Shown here: positions 1 through 6,125 of the stretch, piece after piece
How positions within the stretch are numbered: position 1 is the first letter of the stretch
Layout of the letters: every line of letters starts with the position of its first letter
Assembly (NCBI GenBank): GCA_050485365.1
Contig: JBJHBH010000119.1
Coordinates: 1-7,530 of the forward strand
DNA: 7,530 bases
Reading direction: 5' to 3'
Source: JARFUG01 sp050485365
GTDB lineage: Bacteria > Desulfobacterota > Desulfuromonadia > Desulfuromonadales > JACZKF01
Notes under the pieces: model-generated
Database searches by the model: none
Told to the model about the DNA's origin: nothing
The model's input: only the letters and a program-made list of their open reading frames with translations
Program-made: the position numbers and the translations under genes

Positions 1-1341
1 GGCCTCGAGCACCTCGGCGACCTGGCGCACGGCGACGAGCTCGATTCCCGGAGGCGCTTCGAGGTTTTTCAGATTTCCGGCCGGAAGGATGCAGCGGTCG
101 AAACCGAGGCGCGCCGCCTCCTTCACCCGCAGCTCGGGGCGCGAGACGGCCCGCACCTCCCCCGCCAGGCCGACCTCGCCGAAGACGATGCTGCGCTCGG
201 GGACGGGGCGGTTGCGGTGGCTCGAGGCGAGCGCCGCCACGACCCCGAGGTCGACGGCGGGCTCGACCAGGCGCACCCCGCCGGCGACGTTGACGAAGAT
301 GTCCTGCGCCAGCAGCGAAAGCCCGACCTTCTTCTCCAGAACGGCGACCAGCAGCGAGACGCGGTTATGGTCGATCCCCATGGCGGTGCGCCGGGGGGTG
401 CCGAAGGAGGCCCCCGAGACGAGGGCCTGCAACTCGACGAGGATCGGCCGGCTCCCCTCGATGGCGGGGATAACCGCGCTCCCCGAGGCCCCTTGGGCCC
501 GTTCGGCCAGGAAAAGCTCCGAGGGGTTGGCCACCTCGGCGAGCCCGGCCTCCTTCATCTCGAAGACGCCGATCTCGTTGGTGGAGCCGAAGCGGTTCTT
601 CACCCCCCGCAGGATGCGGTAGGGGTGGCCGGGATCCCCCTCGAAGTACAGGACGGTGTCGACCAGATGCTCCAGGACGCGGGGCCCTGCGATGGCGCCG
701 TCCTTGGTGACGTGCCCGACGATGAAGACGGGGATCCCCTCCCCCTTGGCGACCTGCATCAGGCGCGCGGCGCATTCGCGCACCTGGCTCACCGAGCCGG
801 GGGCCGATTCGAGGGCCGAGGTGAAGACGGTCTGGATGGAGTCGACGACCAAAAAGGCGGGCTTGAGCTCGCGCACCCGCTCGAGGATCGCCTCCAGAGA
901 CGTCTCGGCGAGCAGGTAGAGGGACGGCGCCGAGACCCCGAGGCGCTCGGCGCGCAGCTTGACCTGGCGCACCGACTCCTCGCCGGTGACGTAGAGGACG
1001 ACGCCCGAAGAGGCGAGGCGGTCGGCCCCCTGCAGCAGGATCGTCGACTTGCCGATGCCGGGATCGCCGCCGATCAGGATGAAGGAGCCGGGGACGACCC
1101 CTCCGCCGAGGACCCGGTCGAGCTCGCCGATGCCGCAGGGGATGCGGTCCTCCTCGGCGGCGGCCACCTCGCGAAGAGGGACGGGGGCGGAGGGGGCGAC
1201 GGGGGCTCTCCCCTTGGGGCCTGCGGCGGGGACGATCTCTTCGGAGAGGGTGTTCCATTGCCGGCAGTCGGGGCACTTCCCCATCCATTTGGGACTCTGG
1301 TGCCCGCACTGCTGGCAGGTGTAGACCGTCTTCGCCTTCAA
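1..1341 (-). CDS. radA: DNA repair protein RadA (Sms), 3' end cut by window edge
   Basis: RadA is a RecA-like ATPase that processes recombination intermediates by driving branch migration. 447 codons are visible and the frame stays open to position 1. RadA is usually about 450-460 residues, so only the last few are missing. Domains in order: an N-terminal zinc finger with C9/C12 and C23/C26; the RecA-like core with Walker A GGDPGIGKST at 91-100 and Walker B FLVVD at 163-167, followed by SIQT; the RadA-specific KNRFG motif at 248-252; then the Lon-like (S16-type) C-terminal domain from about 280. The start is TTG at 1341-1339. The first in-frame ATG is codon 20 and would remove half of the zinc finger, while the TTG has a GAGGGG ribosome binding site 7 nt upstream. 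It is transcribed divergently from the symporter gene. Identification is secure from the motifs. Confidence 0.97.
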   Translation of the reverse strand, partial: MKAKTVYTCQQCGHQSPKWMGKCPDCRQWNTLSEEIVPAAGPKGRAPVAPSAPVPLREVAAAEEDRIPCGIGELDRVLGGGVVPGSFILIGGDPGIGKSTILLQGADRLASSGVVLYVTGEESVRQVKLRAERLGVSAPSLYLLAETSLEAILERVRELKPAFLVVDSIQTVFTSALESAPGSVSQVRECAARLMQVAKGEGIPVFIVGHVTKDGAIAGPRVLEHLVDTVLYFEGDPGHPYRILRGVKNRFGSTNEIGVFEMKEAGLAEVANPSELFLAERAQGASGSAVIPAIEGSRPILVELQALVSGASFGTPRRTAMGIDHNRVSLLVAVLEKKVGLSLLAQDIFVNVAGGVRLVEPAVDLGVVAALASSHRNRPVPERSIVFGEVGLAGEVRAVSRPELRVKEAARLGFDRCILPAGNLKNLEAPPGIELVAVRQVAEVLEA

Positions 1342-1348
1342 AATGCTT

Positions 1349-1354
1349 CCCCTC
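1349..1354 (-). promoter_or_regulatory. Ribosome binding site that fixes the TTG start of radA
   Basis: On the minus strand GAGGGG lies 7 nt before the TTG codon at 1341. It is a good anti-16S match at normal spacing and supports the non-ATG start, which also keeps the complete zinc finger. Confidence 0.75.
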
Positions 1355-1371
1355 TTTTCGAAAAAGAAGTT

Positions 1372-1400
1372 ATTTTAGGCGGTGGCGAAACGGGAGTCAA
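1372..1400 (-). promoter_or_regulatory. Sigma70-type promoter of radA
   Basis: On the minus strand there is a -35 box TTGACT (1400-1395), a 17-nt spacer and a -10 box TAAAAT (1377-1372). Both are close to TTGACA/TATAAT at the ideal spacing. Transcription would start near 1365, giving a leader of about 24 nt that contains the ribosome binding site. The match is seen directly; promoter activity is inferred. Confidence 0.65.
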
Positions 1401-1421
1401 CGACGACGACTCCGCTTTTTT
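1393..1421 (+). terminator. Terminator-like hairpin in the symporter leader
   Basis: GGAGTC (1393-1398) and GACTCC (1408-1413) form a perfect 6-bp stem with a 9-nt loop. Two bases later comes a run of six T (1416-1421). Read on the plus strand this looks like a weak intrinsic terminator or attenuator ahead of the symporter start at 1451. The left arm overlaps the -35 box of the divergent radA promoter, so it could instead be a dyad bound by a protein, or chance. The stem is short. Confidence 0.25.
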
Positions 1422-1450
1422 CGTCTCCAGCACCCCCTTGCGAGGTCCCG

Positions 1451-2824
1451 ATGTCGTTCCCCCCCTCTTTTGCCGTCGCCTTCGCCCTCACCATCCTGGC
1501 AATGGGGGCCCTGGCCTTCTTCGGCGCCCGCGCAACGAACGCCGCCGACTTCACCCTGGGGGGGCGCGCCTGCGGTGCGTGGAGCGTCGCCGGGGCGATC
1601 ATGGGGACGCTGGTGGGGGGGGCCTCGACCATCGGCACGGCGCAGATCGCCTTTCTCTTCGGCCTCTCGGGGTGGTGGTTCACCCTGGGTGCGGGGCTCT
1701 CGTGCCTTTTCATGGGGCTCTTTCTGACCGGCCCTTTGCGCGACGCGCAGGTCGAGACGATCCCGCAATTCATCGCCGGGCGCTACGGCGAGGGCGCCCG
1801 CAGCGCCGCGAGCCTCTTCTCCTCGGCGGGGATGTTCGTCCACATCGTCGCCCAGGTCCTGGCCGGCGGGGCGATCCTGACGGCCCTCTTCGGCTTTTCG
1901 GCCGCCACCGCCGCGATTGTCTGCTTCGCTCTCATCGCTCTGGCCGTGGTGGGTGGGGGGATGAAGGGGGCCGGCCCCTTCGGGCTCGCAAAGCTCCTCC
2001 TCCTCTACCTGACGATGGCGGGGGCGGGGATCGGCGCCTGGGTCCTTCTGGGGGGATGGGAAGGGGTGCGCGCCTTGCCCCGCGAGCCGTGGCTGAGCCT
2101 CTTCGGCTACGGCACAGCCGCAGGGATCAACGACCTTCTCTCCATGCTCGTGGGAGTCGTCTCGACCCAGACCTACCTCCAGGCGGTCTTCGCCGCCCGC
2201 GACCGGCGCGCCGCCCGCACCGGCGCTTTTCTGAGCGCGCTCCTCATCCCCCCGCTGGGGCTCTTCGGCGTGGCGGTGGGGGTGCACATGCGGCAGGTAG
2301 CGCCGCAGATCGAGAGCGTCCAGGCCCTCCCCGCCTTTTTGCACCTCTATTTCCCCCCCGTCCTGGCGGGGGCGGCCTTCGCCACCCTTTTGCTGGCTGC
2401 GGTGGGGACGGCGGCGGGGCTCGCCCTCGGGGTGACGACGACCCTGCGCCTCGACGTCATGGCGCGCCTTCGGCCGGGGCGCCTCTCCGAGCTCGCCCTC
2501 TACCGGATGCTGACGCTGGCGGTGCTGGCCGCGGCGCTCCTTCTCGTTCTCGGCAATCTCGGCTCGGCCATCATCGCCTGGAGCTTTCTCTCCATGGGGC
2601 TGCGCGGGGCGACTCTCTTTCTCCCCCTCATGGCGGCGATCTTCCTGCGCGAAGCGATCCCCAGACGCGCCGTCACCCTCTCCATCTTCATCGCGCCGGC
2701 GTGCGTCCTGGCGGCAGGGCTCATCGGCGGACCGGGATTCGCATCGCTTTATTTCGGGCTGGGGGCGTCGCTGATGATTATTCTCGGCGGGCGGCTTCTT
2801 TGGGGGAGGGATGAAGGGGTTTGA
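1451..2824 (+). CDS. Sodium:solute symporter family (SSS) transporter
   Basis: This is a polytopic inner-membrane protein of 457 residues that would couple solute uptake to a Na+ gradient. Family features include the ADFTLGGR segment after the first helix (32-39), the small-residue-rich GTLVGGASTIGTAQ segment (52-65) that precedes a GWWF turn, and the cytoplasmic loop QAVFAARDRRAARTGA (244-259), where SSS proteins carry a similar A-R-rich loop. I count about 12-13 hydrophobic helices, roughly at 6-26, 44-68, 70-94, 122-146, 151-170, 178-200, 218-245, 257-279, 297-328, 353-370, 372-398, 407-425 and 430-450. The helix that usually carries an S-T-x-D motif reads AAVGTAAG (316-323), so the classical Na+-site residues are not obvious. 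The ATG at 1451 has GAGG 5 nt upstream; a GTG at 1382 would add 23 hydrophilic residues and is less likely. The substrate is unknown. The hydroxyacid genes downstream make a monocarboxylate such as lactate a reasonable guess, but a 406-bp gap separates them. Confidence 0.85.
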   Translation: MSFPPSFAVAFALTILAMGALAFFGARATNAADFTLGGRACGAWSVAGAIMGTLVGGASTIGTAQIAFLFGLSGWWFTLGAGLSCLFMGLFLTGPLRDAQVETIPQFIAGRYGEGARSAASLFSSAGMFVHIVAQVLAGGAILTALFGFSAATAAIVCFALIALAVVGGGMKGAGPFGLAKLLLLYLTMAGAGIGAWVLLGGWEGVRALPREPWLSLFGYGTAAGINDLLSMLVGVVSTQTYLQAVFAARDRRAARTGAFLSALLIPPLGLFGVAVGVHMRQVAPQIESVQALPAFLHLYFPPVLAGAAFATLLLAAVGTAAGLALGVTTTLRLDVMARLRPGRLSELALYRMLTLAVLAAALLLVLGNLGSAIIAWSFLSMGLRGATLFLPLMAAIFLREAIPRRAVTLSIFIAPACVLAAGLIGGPGFASLYFGLGASLMIILGGRLLWGRDEGV

Positions 2825-2841
2825 GTGGAAAAATCAAGGTC

Positions 2842-2859
2842 CGGGGGTTTCGCCCCCCG
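2842..2859 (+). terminator. GC hairpin just after the symporter gene
   Basis: CGGGGG (2842-2847) pairs with CCCCCG (2854-2859) over a 6-nt loop, 17 nt after the symporter stop codon. The stem is strong, but no T-run follows on the plus strand. It may end or protect the symporter transcript, or mark the left edge of the adjoining repeat element. Confidence 0.3.
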
Positions 2860-2862
2860 ACG

Positions 2863-3104
2863 ACGACTTACTCTCTTTGCTTGCCCAAAGAGAGTAAGCA
2901 GAGAAAGGGCACCCAACTGACTTGCCCTTCGGGTTCCCTCCGCGAAGCAGACGTTTGTCGGGCGGAAAAAAACTCGCTTCGCTCAGACAGTTTTTCCGCC
3001 TTTATCGCCAAACGTCCACTTCGCTCCGGCGGCGTCAGATGGGAGGGAGGTACCAGAGTCCGGGCGAGCAAAAGAAGTAAGGCGGGGTGCGGGGCGCAGC
3101 GCCC
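2863..3104. repeat. Hairpin-rich intergenic repeat element
   Basis: This stretch fills most of the gap between the symporter gene and larA and contains successive inverted repeats. Hairpin A is a perfect 13-bp stem, CTTACTCTCTTTG (2867-2879) with CAAAGAGAGTAAG (2886-2898), over a 6-nt loop. Hairpin B is AAGGGCA (2905-2911) with TGCCCTT (2923-2929). Hairpin C is a long imperfect dyad at 2942-3024. A short GC palindrome, GGGCGC-A-GCGCCC, lies at 3092-3104. The CTTTGCTTGCCCAAAG-type core followed by a CTGACTTGCCCTTCGGGTTCCC segment matches my recollection of a dispersed non-coding repeat seen between genes in several proteobacteria. That family assignment is from memory and only one copy is visible here. 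Short open frames on both strands run through it and look spurious. Confidence 0.6.
2942..3024. repeat. 83-nt imperfect palindrome within the intergenic repeat
   Basis: Outer arms 2942-2957 and 3009-3024 match at 14 of 16 positions. Inner arms GGCGGAAAAA (2961-2970) and TTTTTCCGCC (2991-3000) are perfect. Together they could form a long stem with small internal loops and a 20-nt apical loop. The fold is visible in the sequence. Whether it acts as an RNA structure, a DNA cruciform or is simply part of a mobile repeat is unknown. Confidence 0.6.
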
Positions 3105-3147
3105 GCGGTCTTGAAGTAAAATGATCTTGAATGTCCAATTGAAGAGT

Positions 3148-3169
3148 AAATGTGTTTTCTTGCACATTA
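3148..3169. promoter_or_regulatory. CRP/FNR-like operator upstream of larA
   Basis: AAATGTG (3148-3154) and CACATT (3163-3168) form a dyad with perfect 6-bp arms and an 8-nt centre, i.e. TGTG-N8-CACA. This is the half-site spacing of CRP-family operators (TGTGA-N6-TCACA), with flanking A/T bases that also fit. The innermost A/T of each consensus half-site is not kept. It lies about 62 bp before the larA start and overlaps a possible -35 box. Binding by a CRP/FNR-superfamily regulator is inference. Confidence 0.4.
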
Positions 3170-3189
3170 TCACCTTCGTACCGTATGAT
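3160..3189 (+). promoter_or_regulatory. Possible promoter of the larA operon
   Basis: TTGCAC (3160-3165), an 18-nt spacer and TATGAT (3184-3189) resemble a sigma70 promoter with a good -10 and a poor -35 box, as is usual for activator-dependent promoters. The surrounding 80 bp are clearly more AT-rich than the genes. A start near 3196 would leave a leader of about 35 nt before larA. Confidence 0.35.
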
Positions 3190-3230
3190 GGACCCGACCT
3201 GATTCCGACAACTCACCGCGACCGACACCG

Positions 3231-4502
3231 ATGGACCGATTCGTCCTCAAATACGGCTCTTCCGAGCTCACCTGCACCCTCCCCGTCGCCCGCCTCCTGA
3301 CGGCGACTCCCCCCGCTCCGCCGGAGCGCGCCGAGGTCCTTGCCGCCGAAGCGCTCGCTCACCCGATCGGCGCGCCGAGGCTGGAGAAGATCGTCCGCCC
3401 GGGCGAAAAGGTCGTCATCGTCACCTCGGACATCACCCGCTACACCGGCAGCGAGCACTACCTGCCGGTCCTCGTCGATGCGCTGAACGCCCTCGGCGTC
3501 CCCGACCCCGACATCGAGATCGTCGTCGCCCTCGGCATCCACCGCCCGCAGAGCGAGGCCGAACACCGAAAGATCGTCGGCCCCCTCTTCGGACGCATCC
3601 GGGTGACGGACCACGACTGCGACAACCCGGCCGAGCTCGTCACCCTCGGCACGACCGCCTCGGGGCTCCCCGTCGCCGTCAACCGCCGCGTCGCCGAGGC
3701 CGACCGGGTCATCGTCACCGGGACGGTGGGCTTTCACTACTTCGCCGGTTTCGGCGGCGGGCGAAAGGGGCTCGTCCCCGGCGTCGCCTCGCGCGAGACG
3801 TGCATGGCGACCCACTTTTCGGTACTCAATCCGCCGCAGATCGGCGGCAGGCATCCGAAGGCCGCCACCGGCATCCTCGAGGGGAACCCGGTGCACGAGG
3901 CGATCCTCGAGGCGGCCCTCATGGTCGAGCCCGACTTTCTCGTCAACACCGTCCTGTCGCCGCACAAGGAGGTCCTCGCCGTCTTCGCCGGGCACATCGA
4001 GGTCGCCCATCTTGCCGCCTGCGAGATGGTGCGCTCCCTCTACGCGGTGCCGCTGGAGGAGCCGGCCGATCTCGCCGTCGTCTCCTGCGGCGGGAGCCCA
4101 AAGGACATCAACTTCATCCAGGCCCACAAGGCCCTCGACTACGGGGTGCAGGCCCTTCGCCCCGGCGGCACGCTGATCCTTCTGGCCGCCTGCCCCGACG
4201 GCTTCGGCAACAAGACGTTCTTCTCGTGGTTTCGCCACAAGGAGCCGGCCGAATTCGAGCGGGCCCTTCGCGAGCGCTACGAAATCAACGGCCAGACCGC
4301 CTACTCGACGCTGCTCAAGACGCGGCGCAACCGCGTGATCCTGGTGAGCGAATTCGGCGAGGAAGAGACGCGGGAGATGGGGATGGAGAAGGCCGCCGAT
4401 CTCGACGAGGCCCTCGCCATGGCGCGTCGGGAGCTCCCCCCCGATGCGCGCACGGTGGTGATCCCCGACGGGGGGACGGTTTTGCCTGTCATCGCTCGAT
4501 AG
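3231..4502 (+). CDS. larA: Nickel-dependent lactate racemase family protein (LarA-like)
   Basis: LarA enzymes racemise lactate or related 2-hydroxyacids using a nickel-pincer nucleotide tethered to a lysine. The protein has 423 residues, normal for the family. The spacing of key residues follows Lactobacillus plantarum LarA closely: H104 in LGIHR (family His108), H169 in GFHYFAGFGGGRKG (His174), K179 (cofactor lysine, Lys184), H195 in ATHFSVL (nickel-binding His200), D67 and R70 in SDITR (Asp72/Arg75), and Q297/K300 in IQAHK. All catalytic positions are therefore present. The residue before that Gln is Ile, where I recall Tyr in the characterised enzyme, so the substrate may differ from lactate. 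ATG 3231 is the only start after an in-frame stop at 3186-3188. No Shine-Dalgarno sequence is visible before it. Maturation genes larB, larC and larE are not in the window. The downstream GlcD/GlcF-type genes fit a role in feeding both isomers into a D-specific oxidase. Confidence 0.88.
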   Translation: MDRFVLKYGSSELTCTLPVARLLTATPPAPPERAEVLAAEALAHPIGAPRLEKIVRPGEKVVIVTSDITRYTGSEHYLPVLVDALNALGVPDPDIEIVVALGIHRPQSEAEHRKIVGPLFGRIRVTDHDCDNPAELVTLGTTASGLPVAVNRRVAEADRVIVTGTVGFHYFAGFGGGRKGLVPGVASRETCMATHFSVLNPPQIGGRHPKAATGILEGNPVHEAILEAALMVEPDFLVNTVLSPHKEVLAVFAGHIEVAHLAACEMVRSLYAVPLEEPADLAVVSCGGSPKDINFIQAHKALDYGVQALRPGGTLILLAACPDGFGNKTFFSWFRHKEPAEFERALRERYEINGQTAYSTLLKTRRNRVILVSEFGEEETREMGMEKAADLDEALAMARRELPPDARTVVIPDGGTVLPVIAR

Positions 4503-4556
4503 ACTTTCTTCACTTGCTTTTTTGTATTCAAATTGTCAGTGGTTCTGCCTTGAAAA

Positions 4557-4584
4557 TGACCAGTGACAAATGACAAAGGACAAC
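4557..4584 (+). repeat. TGACAAA heptamer tandem repeat
   Basis: Four consecutive 7-nt units can be read: TGACCAG, TGACAAA, TGACAAA, GGACAAC. Short arrays of TGACAAA/GGACAAA units occur between genes in various bacteria; that statement is from memory. The array spans the upstream candidate start codon (4570) and contains the AAAGGA that probably serves as ribosome binding site for the next gene. TTGTCAGTGGT (4533-4543) can also pair with ACCAGTGACAA (4559-4569), with one mismatch. Confidence 0.55.
4575..4580 (+). promoter_or_regulatory. Ribosome binding site deciding the glcD-like start
   Basis: AAAGGA ends 10 nt before ATG 4591 and is the only purine-rich match near either candidate start. 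ATG 4570, 21 nt upstream in the same frame, has none. It arises from the heptamer array. Confidence 0.5.
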
Positions 4585-4590
4585 ACAAGC

Positions 4591-5967
4591 ATGCTCGATC
4601 CCATCGTCATCCAGACCCTGAAGGACATCGTCGGCGCCGAGAACGTCACCACCGACCGCGCCGACCTGCTGTGCTACTCCTACGACGCGACGCAGCAGCA
4701 GTTTCTCCCCGAGATCGTCGTCTTCCCCGCCGATGCCCGCCAGATCGCCGGCATCCTGAAGGTGGCCAACGCGCAGAAGATCCCCGTCTTCCCACGGGGG
4801 GCCGGAAGCGGCTTCACCGGCGGGAGCCTCCCCGTCGCGGGGGGAATCGTGCTGGTGACGACGCGCATGGACCGCATCCTTCGCATCGATACCGAGAATC
4901 TGGTGGCCGAGGTCGAACCGGGGGTGGTGACCGAGCAGTTCCAGCAGGCGGTGGAGAAGGTGGGGCTCTTCTACCCCCCCGACCCGGCCTCCCTGAAATT
5001 CAGCACCCTCGGCGGCAATGTCGCCGAGTGCGCGGGCGGGCCGCGCTGCGTCAAGTACGGCGTGACCAAGGACTACATCCTCGGCCTCGAGGTCGTCACC
5101 CCCCAGGGGGACATCATCCGCACCGGGGGCGAGACGATGAAGGGGGTGGTCGGCTACGATCTGACCAAGCTGCTGTGCGGCAGCGAGGGGACGCTCGGGA
5201 TCATCACCAGAATCACCATCAAGCTGCTGCCCAAGCCCGAATCGAAAAAGACGATGCTCGTCCTGTTCGACTCCATCGACGGGGCGGCCAAGGGGGTCTC
5301 GGCGATCATCGGGGGCAAGATCATCCCGACCACGTTGGAGTTCATGGATTCGGCGACCATCGAGTGCGTGCGAAAGGCGACGAACCTCGACCTCCCCGAG
5401 GAGGCCAAGGCGGTCCTCATCATCGAGGTCGACGGCGAGAAGGACCTGATCGAGCGTCAGGCCGAGCGCATCCTGCAGATCGTGCGCCCCCTGGGGGTGG
5501 TGGAGACGCGGGTCGCCGCCGACGCCGCCGAAAGCGAGGAGATCTGGAAGGTGCGCCGCAGCGTCTCGGCGAGCCTTCGCAAGGTCAACCCCGACAAGTT
5601 CAACGAGGATATCTGCGTGCCGCGCAGCCGCGTCCCCGAGATGATCCGCGAGATCGAGGCGATCGCGACGAAGCACGCCATCCCCATCGTCAACTTCGGC
5701 CACGCCGGCGACGGCAACATCCACGTCAACATCATGATCGACAAGAAGATCCCCGGCGAGTTGGAGAAGGCCGACCAGGCCATCGAGGAGGTCTTCGCCG
5801 CGACCCTCGCCCTGGGCGGAACCATGAGCGGCGAGCACGGCGTCGGCATCACAAAGGCCCCCTACATCCCGATGGAGCTCGATCCGGTGGCCGTCGACTA
5901 CATGAAGGCGATCAAAAAGGCACTCGATCCCAACAACATACTCAATCCGGGGAAGATCTTTCCATAG
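4591..5967 (+). CDS. glcD: FAD-linked 2-hydroxyacid dehydrogenase subunit, GlcD/D-lactate dehydrogenase family
   Basis: This is a flavoprotein that would oxidise a 2-hydroxyacid (D-lactate, glycolate or similar) to the 2-oxoacid. From ATG 4591 it has 458 residues, typical of the family. The N-terminal half is a PCMH-type FAD-binding domain with PRGAGSGFTGG (68-78), PPDP (129-132), STLGGNVAECAGG (139-150, approx.) and GSEGTLG (197-203). The C-terminal half is the FAD-oxidase C domain with NEDICVP (338-344), the metal/substrate-binding GHAGDGNIH (370-378) and SGEHGVG (413-419), ending in the usual DPNNILNPGKIF. ATG 4570 would add seven residues derived from the heptamer repeat and lacks a ribosome binding site. 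It lies 88 bp after larA and 158 bp before the Fe-S subunit gene, so the three are probably co-transcribed. No GlcE-type second flavoprotein is present. D-lactate is favoured over glycolate because of the racemase neighbour, but sequence alone does not settle the substrate. Confidence 0.88.
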   Translation: MLDPIVIQTLKDIVGAENVTTDRADLLCYSYDATQQQFLPEIVVFPADARQIAGILKVANAQKIPVFPRGAGSGFTGGSLPVAGGIVLVTTRMDRILRIDTENLVAEVEPGVVTEQFQQAVEKVGLFYPPDPASLKFSTLGGNVAECAGGPRCVKYGVTKDYILGLEVVTPQGDIIRTGGETMKGVVGYDLTKLLCGSEGTLGIITRITIKLLPKPESKKTMLVLFDSIDGAAKGVSAIIGGKIIPTTLEFMDSATIECVRKATNLDLPEEAKAVLIIEVDGEKDLIERQAERILQIVRPLGVVETRVAADAAESEEIWKVRRSVSASLRKVNPDKFNEDICVPRSRVPEMIREIEAIATKHAIPIVNFGHAGDGNIHVNIMIDKKIPGELEKADQAIEEVFAATLALGGTMSGEHGVGITKAPYIPMELDPVAVDYMKAIKKALDPNNILNPGKIFP

Positions 5968-5999
5968 TCCGGCAGCGGAGAGGGACAAGAGCAAAAATG

Positions 6000-6085
6000 G
6001 AACGCGGATCACATCTGATGCACGCGGATTTTCGCGGATCTAAATCAGATTTATTATCCGGCCTTTTCAGATTTTATCCGCGTTC
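6000..6085. repeat. CGCGGAT-type inverted/direct repeat between the two dehydrogenase genes
   Basis: Outer arms 6000-6018 and 6067-6085 are inverted copies matching at 17 of 19 positions (GAACGCGGAT...ATCTGA). Between them are two more direct CGCGGAT copies (6023-6029, 6033-6039) and a perfect palindrome TAAATC-A-GATTTA (6041-6053). This resembles the dispersed ACGCGGATT-type intergenic repeats known from several bacterial groups (from memory). It takes up over half of the 158-bp gap and could form a hairpin in the operon transcript. Confidence 0.6.
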
Positions 6086-6125
6086 GAATTTTGGCCTCAG
6101 GATTAGGTTTTGACTGGAATTTTCC

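Noticed and set aside
365..1309. Minus-strand open frame of 314 codons inside radA
   Set aside because: Wrong phase. The RadA motifs (zinc finger, Walker A, KNRFG) are in the neighbouring frame that starts with TTG at 1341.
1382..1450. GTG start adding 23 residues to the symporter
   Set aside because: The added segment is hydrophilic and Thr/Pro-rich, has no ribosome binding site and covers the hairpin; ATG 1451 has GAGG at good spacing.
217..2814. Very long plus-strand open frame (865 codons) spanning radA and the symporter
   Set aside because: It is antisense to radA and out of frame with the symporter. Its translation is low-complexity Arg/Gly/Pro/Asp-rich with no motif; it is a high-GC artefact.
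3149..3165. Sigma54 promoter at the TTGCAC upstream of larA
   Set aside because: The -12-like TTGCA is present, but the required GG about 10 nt upstream is missing.
2821..3173. Small open frames on both strands between the symporter and larA
   Set aside because: They run through the hairpin repeat, so their sequence is dictated by inverted repeats. The plus-strand one starts at a TTG overlapping the symporter stop. No protein family signal.
3213..4238. Minus-strand open frame antisense to larA
   Set aside because: Asp/Gly/Val-rich shadow of a high-GC gene; the sense strand carries all LarA catalytic residues.
4503..4530. Intrinsic terminator after larA at the T-run near 4518-4522
   Set aside because: No stem precedes the T-run, and the next gene follows on the same strand after a short gap.
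4528..6012. 494-codon minus-strand open frame antisense to the glcD-like gene
   Set aside because: Composition-driven mirror frame with no recognisable motif; the sense frame is a complete FAD oxidase.
6000..6085. CRISPR-like array of CGCGGAT repeats
   Set aside because: Repeats are only about 7 nt, irregularly spaced and partly inverted; no cas genes. It fits an intergenic dyad repeat.
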